A DNA stretch of 64,000 bases from Microvirga sp. BSC39 (GTDB taxonomy: Bacteria > Pseudomonadota > Alphaproteobacteria > Rhizobiales > Beijerinckiaceae). The stretch lies in the NCBI RefSeq assembly GCF_000739015.1, contig NZ_JPUG01000068.1:186001-250000 (forward strand), written 5' to 3'. Shown one piece after another: positions 16,390 through 23,306 of the stretch (the first letter of the stretch is position 1; every line of letters starts with the position of its first letter). The notes under the pieces were generated by a model. The model was not told the DNA's origin, ran no database searches, and saw only the letters and a program-made list of their open reading frames with translations. The position numbers and the translations under genes were made by a program.

Positions 16390-17142
16390 TTACAGCAATT
16401 CCTTCACGAACCGGCCGCGCTGCTGGTGGAAGAAGGGGACCGGGAGCTGTTGAGCGAATCCGGCGGCGATGCGGGCCTCCAGTTCGCCGAGGATGACCGT
16501 TGTGATCGGCGGCAGGTCCAGGGCCTTGGCCTGATCGATGGTGACCCAGGCCAGTTCCACAAGCTCGGCTTCCGGCCCGATGACGCCCCCGACCTCGTCC
16601 GCGATGGCGGTCCGGTCCACGGCGAAGAATCGGGTATCGAAGCGCCGCACGCGCTTCGGCGGCGTGATCGCCCGTCCGATGAAGTGCAGGGCTTCGAGGT
16701 CCGGATGGACGCCCCGCTCCTGAAACGCCGTCCAGGCGGTGTCGGCGGGGGCACGCTCCGGGCTGCCGTACTCCTTCGTGCCGAGCATCAGGCCCGTCTC
16801 CTCGAAGGTTTCCCGGATGGCGGCGAGGGCCAGGGCCCGGCAGCGTTGGGTCGACGGGCGCGTCACCCGGGCCATGAGGGCCTGCTCGGCGCGGGGGTGG
16901 AGGGCGCCCGTCACGGTCATGGACCGGTCGCCGGCCTCGATGCGCCCGCCGGGGAACACGAACTTGCCCGGCATGAACTTGAGCCCCGCATGGCGCTTGC
17001 CCATAAGGACCTTCGGGGTCTTCGCCTTGCGGTCGATGATGATGAGGGTTGCGGCGTCGACGGGGCGTAGGACGGGGGCCTTGGGATTGGTCTCAGCGGA
17101 AACGAGGCGATCCATCTTCGCCAGGGTTTCGATATCCGTCAC
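16390..17142 (-). CDS. NUDIX hydrolase
   Basis: 250 residues. A split NUDIX box is visible: PGKFVFPGGRIEAGD near 59-73 then, after a ~35-residue insertion, RALALAAIRETFEETGLML with the REXXEE metal site. This inserted layout is typical of the NUDT19/NUDT7-like group and of alphaproteobacterial NUDIX proteins acting on nucleoside diphosphate-linked substrates such as CoA esters; substrate not assigned. A GTG at 17142 with GAGGA 8 bases upstream is the chosen start, just after the stop of the DUF983 gene, so the two are coupled. Confidence 0.87.
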   Translation of the reverse strand: MTDIETLAKMDRLVSAETNPKAPVLRPVDAATLIIIDRKAKTPKVLMGKRHAGLKFMPGKFVFPGGRIEAGDRSMTVTGALHPRAEQALMARVTRPSTQRCRALALAAIRETFEETGLMLGTKEYGSPERAPADTAWTAFQERGVHPDLEALHFIGRAITPPKRVRRFDTRFFAVDRTAIADEVGGVIGPEAELVELAWVTIDQAKALDLPPITTVILGELEARIAAGFAQQLPVPFFHQQRGRFVKELL

Positions 17143-17144
17143 GT

Positions 17145-17576
17145 TCAGTTGTCCTCGTCGTGATTCTTCTTGGCGCGGGCCGCCCCGAAGCCATGCATAC
17201 CTAGCGCGTATTGCAGCCCCACGACAGCGCCTTTCACCGGCTGAAGCAGCGCGAGGCACAGGATCAGGGTGAGCGCTGGCCAGGTGGCCAGATGCACCCA
17301 TAAGGGCACCTCAAGCCTGGTTTCGGTCATGAGAATGCCGTAGCCGAGAAGGTGGCCGACGATGAAGATCACCACATAGGGCGGAAGGTCGTCAGCCCGG
17401 TGATGGTGAAACTCCGTCCCGCAGGATTCGCAGTAATCGGCAACCTTCAGGAAGCGCCCGAACAGCCGGCCTTTGTTGCAGGCGGGGCAATGGCCCAGGA
17501 AGCCCCGCCGCATGGCGGGAACGACCTTCACCTCGCCCGGATCCGCCGCTGGAGCGGTCTTGATCGTCAAAGACAT
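17145..17576 (-). CDS. DUF983 membrane protein
   Basis: 143 residues. GHCPACNKGRLFGRFLKVADYCESCG at 28-53 gives two CxxC pairs (zinc ribbon), followed by HHHRADDLPPYVVIFIVGHLLG and two or three membrane helices to residue 125. This is DUF983, found in Alphaproteobacteria and often next to cox or rnr genes; function unknown. It lies 14 bases after the rnr stop and 2 bases before the NUDIX start, consistent with an rnr-DUF983-NUDIX operon. Confidence 0.88.
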   Translation of the reverse strand: MSLTIKTAPAADPGEVKVVPAMRRGFLGHCPACNKGRLFGRFLKVADYCESCGTEFHHHRADDLPPYVVIFIVGHLLGYGILMTETRLEVPLWVHLATWPALTLILCLALLQPVKGAVVGLQYALGMHGFGAARAKKNHDEDN

Positions 17577-17590
17577 GCCTCGTCCTTACC

Positions 17591-19903
17591 TCAGGCGCGT
17601 CCGCGCCGCTTGACCTTCACCCTGGTCGGGGAGCGGGCGGCAGCTCCGGCCGCCTTGGCCCGGCGGGCCGGCCGTTTGCCGCCCTTCAGGCCGCCGCCGC
17701 TGGTCTTGCCCGTGAACCGGCCCTTGGTGAGGAGTTCGAAGCGCAGCGCCCCCGCCACGGGGGCCGCCTCCACCAGCTTCACCTCCACCTTGTCGCCAAG
17801 GCGGTAGGTCTCGCCGGTATCCTCGCCGCGCATCGAGTGGGTGGTCTCGTCGTAGCGGTAATAGTCGTTGCCGATGGTGGCCGCCGGGACGAAGCCGTCC
17901 GCGCCGGTCTCGTTCAGCTTGATGAACAATCCCGCCTTCGACACGCCGGAGATCTGCCCGTCGAATGTGGCCCCGATTCGGTCGGCCAGGAAGTGGGCGA
18001 TCAGGCGGTCGATTGTCTCACGCTCCGCCGCCATCGCCCGCCGCTCGGCGGCCGAGATCTTGGCGCTGATCTCGATCAGCTCCGCCCGGGTGGTGCTCGC
18101 AGGCAGCCCGTCCTTGCCGAACTTCAGAGCCGAGACGAGCGCCCGGTGCACGATGAGGTCCGCATAGCGCCGGATGGGCGAGGTGAAGTGGGCGTAGCGC
18201 TTCAGATTCAGGCCGAAATGGCCATAGTTCTCCGCCGCATATTCCGCCTGGGACTGGGAGCGCAGCACCACCTCGTTGATGAAGAGCTGGTGTTCCGAGC
18301 CGTCGACGCTGCGCAGGATGCGGTTGAACAGCTCCGGCCTGATCGGCCCCTGTCCAGGAATCTTGAGCCCGATGGAGGCGAGCACCTCGCTCAAGGAGCG
18401 CATCTTCTCCAGGGAGGGCTCGTCGTGAACCCGGTAGATCAGGTCGGACTGCGCCTGCTCCAGGGCTTCCGCGGCCGCCACATTGGCGAGGATCATGAAC
18501 TCCTCGATCAGCTTGTGCGCCTCGAGCCGCTCGGGCACGAAGACCCGGTCCACGGTCCCATCGGGTTTGAGCACGATCTTGCGCTCGGGCAGGTCGAGGA
18601 AGAGCGGCTCGCGGATATCACGCGCCTTTTTCACCTGCTCGTAGGCGGTCCAGAGGGGCTTCAGGATCGTGTCGAGAATCGGCGTCGTCACCTCGTCCGG
18701 GCGACCGTCGATGGCGGCTTGGGCCTGCTGGTAGGAGAGCTTTTCGGCCGAGCGCATCATCACCCGGTGGAAGCTGTGGCGGACTTTTCTCCCGTCGGGG
18801 CCGATCACCATGCGCACGGCAAGGGCCGGTCGGTCCTCCCGTGGCCTCAAGGAACAGAGATCGTTGGAGATCCGCTCCGGCAGCATGGGCACCACCCGGT
18901 CGGGGAAATAGACCGAGTTGCCGCGCTCCTGCGCCTGCTCATCCATGGCGGAGCCGGGGCGCACATAGGCCGACACGTCGGCGATTGCCACGGTGACGAT
19001 GAAGCCGCCGGCGTTGTTCGGGTCCTCGTCCGGCACCGCGTGGACGGCGTCGTCGTGGTCCTTGGCGTCCGGCGGGTCGATGGTCACGAGGGGCAGGGCG
19101 CGCCAGTCCTCGCGTCCCTCCAGGGTGGCGGGCTTCGCGGTCGCGGCCTCGTCCAGCACAGCCTTCGGGAACTCGTTGGGGATGTTATGGGCGAAGATCG
19201 CGATGAGGCTCACGGCCTTCTCGGATTTCACTGAGCCGAGGCGCTCCTTCACCTTCGCGGTCGGCAGGCCGAAGCGGCCGTGCTTCACGATGGAGACGGC
19301 GATCAGGTCGCCCTCCTGCGCCTCGCCCTCGTCGCCGGGCCTGATCTGCAGTTCCTGATCGCGCGCCTTCTTGTCGACCGGGATCAGCCTTCCGCCGCCC
19401 TCGGGCAGGCTGCGGAAGATGCCGAGCACCTGGGCCTGCTTCTTGGCGATGATCTTGGTCACGCGGCCGGAATAGCGGTGGATATCGCCGGGTTTGAGCG
19501 GATCAACCCGCAGCAGCGCCCGATCGCCGACACCCGCCACGGGCACCCCCGGACGCGGCTTGCGCGGCGACACGATGATGATCGTCGGTATTGAGCCGTG
19601 CTCCTCCTCGTCCCATTCCGTCGGCACCGCGATCAGCTCGCCGTCCCGGTCGCGCTTGGTAATGTCGGCGAGCACGACCGGCGGCAGCTGGCCAGCCTTG
19701 TGCATGGTCTTGCCCCGGCGGTCGACGACGCCTTCGATCTCCAGATCCTTGAGGATCTGCTTGAGCCAGATGCGGTCGTTGCCCTTGATGTTGAAGCGGT
19801 GGGCGATCTCCCGCTTGCCCACCTTGCCCTGGGCCTGGGTGATGAAGGACACGACCTCCTCGCGGGAGGGCAGGTTGGTCTGGGTGTCGGGACGTTTGGC
19901 CAA
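17591..19903 (-). CDS. rnr: Ribonuclease R
   Basis: About 770 residues. An N-terminal winged helix (REEVVSFITQAQGKVGKREIAHRF) is followed by cold-shock domains, the RNB catalytic core with DPPDAKDHDDAV (the Asp cluster binding Mg) and HFTSPIRRYADLIVHR, an S1 domain (GATFDGQISGVSKAGLFIKLNETGADGFVPA), and a basic tail. It degrades structured RNA 3'-to-5' and helps in RNA quality control. The start is uncertain: the open frame extends to 20131, but a TTG at 19903 (LAKRPDTQ) gives the usual length; no good ribosome site was found for any candidate. Confidence 0.92.
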   Translation of the reverse strand: MAKRPDTQTNLPSREEVVSFITQAQGKVGKREIAHRFNIKGNDRIWLKQILKDLEIEGVVDRRGKTMHKAGQLPPVVLADITKRDRDGELIAVPTEWDEEEHGSIPTIIIVSPRKPRPGVPVAGVGDRALLRVDPLKPGDIHRYSGRVTKIIAKKQAQVLGIFRSLPEGGGRLIPVDKKARDQELQIRPGDEGEAQEGDLIAVSIVKHGRFGLPTAKVKERLGSVKSEKAVSLIAIFAHNIPNEFPKAVLDEAATAKPATLEGREDWRALPLVTIDPPDAKDHDDAVHAVPDEDPNNAGGFIVTVAIADVSAYVRPGSAMDEQAQERGNSVYFPDRVVPMLPERISNDLCSLRPREDRPALAVRMVIGPDGRKVRHSFHRVMMRSAEKLSYQQAQAAIDGRPDEVTTPILDTILKPLWTAYEQVKKARDIREPLFLDLPERKIVLKPDGTVDRVFVPERLEAHKLIEEFMILANVAAAEALEQAQSDLIYRVHDEPSLEKMRSLSEVLASIGLKIPGQGPIRPELFNRILRSVDGSEHQLFINEVVLRSQSQAEYAAENYGHFGLNLKRYAHFTSPIRRYADLIVHRALVSALKFGKDGLPASTTRAELIEISAKISAAERRAMAAERETIDRLIAHFLADRIGATFDGQISGVSKAGLFIKLNETGADGFVPAATIGNDYYRYDETTHSMRGEDTGETYRLGDKVEVKLVEAAPVAGALRFELLTKGRFTGKTSGGGLKGGKRPARRAKAAGAAARSPTRVKVKRRGRA

Positions 19904-20031
19904 GGAGGAACTCGTTCGGTTGACGGGGTCTTGTCGCACGCAAGCTTGGCTGCGACCAGCCCGGCGGCTGTCATTGTCATGACGCGCGGAAACGCCAAGA
20001 GATCCATTCCGCAGCGAAGGGCCGTTCAGGC

Positions 20032-20060
20032 AAAAAATAAGGCCCCCGCGAGGGAGCCTT
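20032..20060 (-). terminator. Rho-independent terminator between parE and rnr
   Basis: On the minus strand AAGGCTCCC and GGGGGCCTT form a 9-bp stem (one G-T pair) around TCGC, followed by ATTTTTT. Confidence 0.85.
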
Positions 20061-20097
20061 GAGGGACCGGCCCGTGGGGGCAGAATGAGCCGGTGAG
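20032..20097 (-). ncRNA. Candidate EcfG-dependent small RNA (GsrN-like logic)
   Basis: An EcfG-type promoter (20129-20104) points at this segment and a strong terminator ends it, predicting an RNA of roughly 66 bases. ACCGGC and GCCGGT (plus coordinates 20089-20094 and 20066-20071) form a 5' hairpin whose 17-base loop contains CTGCCCCCA; the terminator hairpin follows. Caulobacter GsrN, an RNA driven by the EcfG homologue SigT, uses a C-rich loop in its 5' hairpin to bind the katG leader. The similarity in promoter and architecture is seen; homology is inference. The exact 5' end is assumed 6-8 bases after CGTT. Confidence 0.5.
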
Positions 20098-20103
20098 CTT
20101 GTA

Positions 20104-20129
20104 CAACGGGCTGGGAAGAAGATGGTTCC
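20104..20129 (-). promoter_or_regulatory. EcfG-type promoter between parE and rnr
   Basis: Minus strand GGAAC (20129-20125), 16-base spacer, CGTTG (20108-20104). It points toward the predicted small RNA and rnr. Confidence 0.68.
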
Positions 20130-20178
20130 AAACTTTTTTGAAAAAATCGAAGAAAGTTCCGAGGCTGCCAAACTCAAC

Positions 20179-20265
20179 GTCATGGCTGGCTTGTCCCGGT
20201 CGCCCTGATCCGAAAAGCGATGCCTTTACCAACCGAGATCACCGGCACAAGGCCGGTGATGATGT
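20179..20265. repeat. A-B two-palindrome repeat unit
   Basis: Palindrome A (GTCATGGCTGGC with TTGTCCCGGTCG, arms partly decayed) is followed, after a linker containing CCGAAAAGCG, by palindrome B (ATCACCGGC-ACAAG-GCCGGTGAT, 20238-20260). The same unit flanks the GIY-YIG gene at 40 kb. Confidence 0.75.
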
Positions 20266-20294
20266 CGAAAGGGAGCAACTACCTAACGTTTTCC

Positions 20295-22355
20295 TCAAAT
20301 ATCCAGATCCGCCTCGTCGGCGAAGGCGGCGCGTTCCTGGATGAAGGCGAAGCGGGCTTCGGGCTTGTTGCCCATCAGGCGCTCCACCACGTCGCTGGCC
20401 TCCGGCCGCTCGTCGTCGGCCACAACCACCTTCAGAAGCAGGCGCTTCTTCGGGTCCATGGTGGTTTCCTTGAGCTGCCCCGGCAGCATCTCGCCCAGTC
20501 CCTTGAAGCGGCTGACCTCGACCTTGCCGCTGCCCTTGAACACCGTCTTCATGAGGCGCTCCCGGTCCGCCTCGTCCCGGGCATAGGCCGACTTGGCCCC
20601 CTGGGTCAGCCGGTAGAGCGGCGGGACTGCAAGGTAGAGGTGCCCGTTATCGATGAGTTTGGGCATCTGCCGGTAGAAGAACGTGATCAGCAGGGTGGCG
20701 ATGTGGGCGCCGTCCACGTCCGCATCGGTCATGATGACGACCTTCTCGTAGCGGAGATCCCCTTCCCGGAACTGGGAGCCCTGGCCGCAGCCGAGCGCCT
20801 GGACGAGGTCCGAGATCTGCTGGTTCTGGTGCAGCTTGTCCCGGCCGGCCGAAGCCACGTTCAGGATTTTTCCGCGCAAGGGCAGCACGGCCTGGGTGGC
20901 GCGGTCGCGGGCCTGCTTGGCGGAGCCGCCGGCCGAGTCGCCCTCGACCAGGAAGAGTTCGGAGCCCTTGGCGCCGGCATTGGAGCAGTCGGCCAGCTTG
21001 CCCGGCAGGCGCAGCTTGCGGGTCGCGGTCTTGCGGGCGACCTCCTTCTCCTGACGGCGGCGCAGGCGCTCCTCGGCCCGGTCGATGACCCAGTCGAGCA
21101 GCTTGTTGGCCTGCTGCGGCGAGGCGGCGAGCCAGTGGTCGAAGGTGTCGCGGATCGAGTTCTCGACGATGCGGCCGGCCTCGACGGTGGCCAGCTTATC
21201 CTTGGTCTGGCCCTGGAACTCCGGCTCGCGGATGAACACCGACAGCATGGACGCGCAGGTGGCCATCACGTCGTCGGTGGTCACCGCCGCCATGCGCTTG
21301 GCCTGGTTCACGCGCTCGGCGTGCTCGCGCAGGCCGCGCAGCAGGGCGATCCGCAGGCCGTTCTCGTGGGTGCCGCCCTCAGGGGTGGGCACCGTGTTGC
21401 AGTACGAGGTGGAGAACCCATCCTCGTTGGTCATCCAGGCGACCGCCCATTCCAGCGAGCCGTGGCTGCCGGGCTTGGTGATCTTGCCGGAGAAGATCTG
21501 GTCCGTGACCAGCTCCTTGCCCTCGATGTCGTGGAGCAGGTAGTCCTTCAGGCCGTTCGGGAACTTGAAGGTCGCGTCCGCCGGAACGTTGGCGACGCCC
21601 TCGACCAGCGAGGGAGCGCATTTCCAGCGGATCTCGACGCCGCCGAACAGATAGGCCTTGGAGCGGGCCATCTTGAACAGGCGGCGGGGCTGGAAATGAG
21701 CCTCCTTGCCGAAGATCTGCCAGTCGGGCTTGAAGCGCACCTTGGTGCCGCGCCGGTTGAGCACGCGGCCCACGGTCTCGATCTTGCCCTGCGGAATGCC
21801 GCGGGAGAAGATCTGCCGGTACAGGGTCTGGCCGCGGGCGACCTCGACCTCGAGAATTTCGGACAGGGCATTCACCACCGACACGCCGACGCCGTGCAGG
21901 CCGCCGGAGGTCTCGTAAACCTTCGAGTCGAACTTGCCGCCCGCATGCAGGGTGGTCATGATCACTTCGAGCGCCGACTTCTTCGGGAACTTGGGGTGCG
22001 GATCGACCGGGATGCCGCGCCCGTTGTCGGTCACGGACAGCCAGCCGCCTTCCTCCAGCTCCACCTCGATGAAGGTCGCGTGGCCCGCCACCGCCTCGTC
22101 CATGGAGTTGTCGATCACCTCGGCGAAGAGGTGGTGCAGCGCCTTCTCATCCGTGCCGCCGATATACATCCCCGGCCGGCGGCGGACGGGCTCAAGCCCC
22201 TCCAGCACCTCGATGGCCGACGCGTCGTAGCCGGCCTCGTCCGGGGTGCCCTGGGGGGGCGCCTGGCGGGAGACCTTGACGGCGGCGTTGCGGGCCGTGG
22301 CAGGCGCGGCACGCTTGGCCGCGGCGCCCCCGAAGAGATCGTCGTTGTCTGTCAT
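20295..22355 (-). CDS. parE: DNA topoisomerase IV subunit B
   Basis: 686 residues. GHKL ATPase: EVLEGLEPVRRRPGMYIGG, EVIDNSMDEAVAGHA (catalytic Glu and Mg Asn), DNGRGIPVD and SGGLHGVGVSVVNALS. TOPRIM: FLVEGDSAGGSAKQARDR and MTDADVDGAHI. The C-terminus ends NKPEARFAFIQERAAFADEADLDI, and the length fits ParE rather than the longer GyrB. With ParC it unlinks daughter chromosomes using ATP. An AAGG box precedes the ATG at 22355; the frame extends to 22427 without support. Monocistronic. Confidence 0.95.
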   Translation of the reverse strand: MTDNDDLFGGAAAKRAAPATARNAAVKVSRQAPPQGTPDEAGYDASAIEVLEGLEPVRRRPGMYIGGTDEKALHHLFAEVIDNSMDEAVAGHATFIEVELEEGGWLSVTDNGRGIPVDPHPKFPKKSALEVIMTTLHAGGKFDSKVYETSGGLHGVGVSVVNALSEILEVEVARGQTLYRQIFSRGIPQGKIETVGRVLNRRGTKVRFKPDWQIFGKEAHFQPRRLFKMARSKAYLFGGVEIRWKCAPSLVEGVANVPADATFKFPNGLKDYLLHDIEGKELVTDQIFSGKITKPGSHGSLEWAVAWMTNEDGFSTSYCNTVPTPEGGTHENGLRIALLRGLREHAERVNQAKRMAAVTTDDVMATCASMLSVFIREPEFQGQTKDKLATVEAGRIVENSIRDTFDHWLAASPQQANKLLDWVIDRAEERLRRRQEKEVARKTATRKLRLPGKLADCSNAGAKGSELFLVEGDSAGGSAKQARDRATQAVLPLRGKILNVASAGRDKLHQNQQISDLVQALGCGQGSQFREGDLRYEKVVIMTDADVDGAHIATLLITFFYRQMPKLIDNGHLYLAVPPLYRLTQGAKSAYARDEADRERLMKTVFKGSGKVEVSRFKGLGEMLPGQLKETTMDPKKRLLLKVVVADDERPEASDVVERLMGNKPEARFAFIQERAAFADEADLDI

Positions 22356-22538
22356 TGGGACCTTGGTCCGGGATGATGATTCGCGCTTCTTTACACTATT
22401 TCTCATCCCGTTTTTATACGAGAACAAAACGGAAACGTGAAGATGATTTTCAGTGACAGGCGGTAAAAGTGTGCGGCACGTTAGCCTGTAAAGGTTACCA
22501 ACGAATTCCCCCTAAAGACTGTCTTACGCCCGTCATCC

Positions 22539-22564
22539 GGAACTGTTTAAATTCTATTCACGTT
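22539..22564 (+). promoter_or_regulatory. EcfG-type promoter for the 65-residue membrane protein
   Basis: GGAAC (22539-22543), 17-base spacer, CGTT (22561-22564), 37 bases before the GTG at 22601. A GTTAAGC/GCTTAAC inverted repeat (22570-22587) covers the expected transcription start. Confidence 0.72.
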
Positions 22565-22600
22565 GAATGGTTAAGCATGAGCTTAACGGGAGATTTAGGC

Positions 22601-22798
22601 GTGACGACGCGGACAACTTTGGCACCGGCCCAGAAGCTTCATCTCGACCGCGCCGCGCGCAATGCGGGCGAAGCCTTCGCTTTCGACGAACCCGATACCG
22701 CGACATCAGCGCCCCGCTCCTATGGGACAAGCCTGATCTGGCTTGGCATGGCGGCCGTGGCCGTCATGGGACTGAGCCTGGTCGTCTACTCAGTCTAA
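22601..22798 (+). CDS. 65-residue single-pass membrane protein
   Basis: GTG start at 22601 with GGGAG 8 bases ahead. The first 45 residues are soluble and polar (TLAPAQKLHLDRAARNAGEA), ending in one membrane helix (SLIWLGMAAVAVMGLSLVVYSV), a tail-anchored layout. An EcfG-type promoter lies directly upstream, so it is probably a general stress gene. No family recognised. An alternative ATG at 22577 has no ribosome site. It overlaps the convergent mgtC-family gene by 4 bases. Confidence 0.7.
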   Translation: MTTRTTLAPAQKLHLDRAARNAGEAFAFDEPDTATSAPRSYGTSLIWLGMAAVAVMGLSLVVYSV

Positions 22799-23301
22799 TC
22801 CTCTAACGTTTCCTCGTCGCGGTTCCGGTTTCGGCGGAAAACCCGGATGAGCTTTGCCTCGAGACGGGTGCCGTAAGTCAGCAGGAACAGCGTGACCAGG
22901 GTACCGGCCGCCGTGATGAACCATGCACCCAAACCGGCCGTCACCCCGAGACCTGCCGCGATCCAGACCGTCGCTGCCGTCGTGAGGCCCTGAACCTCCG
23001 TCCCGTCCTTGGCTCGCAGGATCGAGCCTGCGCCAAGAAAGCCCAAGCCCGTCAGGATACCCTGCACGACGCGGCTGACCGCGTCCTGCGAGAAGTGCAG
23101 CCCTTCATAGACCGAGCCCGCCAGGATCACGAGAGCAGAGCCCAGGGAGACGAGCCCCAGCGTCCGCATCCCGATGGGCTTGTTGTGAATGTCCCGGTTG
23201 ATGCCGACGATCATGCCCGCGATCGTCGCCACGCACAGGCGCAGCGAGATCTCGACCTGATCGCCGTATTCCTCGTTCAGCCAAAACAGCCACTCGTCCA
23301 T
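22795..23301 (-). CDS. MgtC/SapB family membrane protein
   Basis: 168 residues with four or five membrane helices. CVATIAGMIVGINRDIHNKPIGMRTLGLVSLGSAL near 23-57 and GILTGLGFLGAGSILRAKDGTEVQGLTTAATVW at 81-113 are the family signature. Salmonella MgtC lowers F1Fo ATPase activity and aids growth in low magnesium; this protein lacks the long C-terminal ACT-like domain, so it belongs to the short SapB/YhiD group. It is 5 bases past the stop of no gene on its strand; topA is downstream by 5 bases in its direction? The neighbouring topA gene starts at 26015, and both are read leftward, so mgtC follows topA by 5 bases. Confidence 0.88.
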   Translation of the reverse strand: MDEWLFWLNEEYGDQVEISLRLCVATIAGMIVGINRDIHNKPIGMRTLGLVSLGSALVILAGSVYEGLHFSQDAVSRVVQGILTGLGFLGAGSILRAKDGTEVQGLTTAATVWIAAGLGVTAGLGAWFITAAGTLVTLFLLTYGTRLEAKLIRVFRRNRNRDEETLED

Positions 23302-23306
23302 CGCAC

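Larger units (their letters stand above)
19904..20294. other. 391-bp gap between rnr and parE
   Basis: No credible coding sequence. It holds an EcfG-type promoter, a predicted small RNA and its terminator on the minus strand, and one A-B palindromic repeat unit near the parE end; each is listed separately. Confidence 0.6.

Noticed and set aside
20220..22376. 718-residue plus-strand frame
   Set aside because: Mirror of parE.
22573..22588. CtrA binding site
   Set aside because: Spacing is 8 rather than 7 bases, so it was not called a CtrA box.
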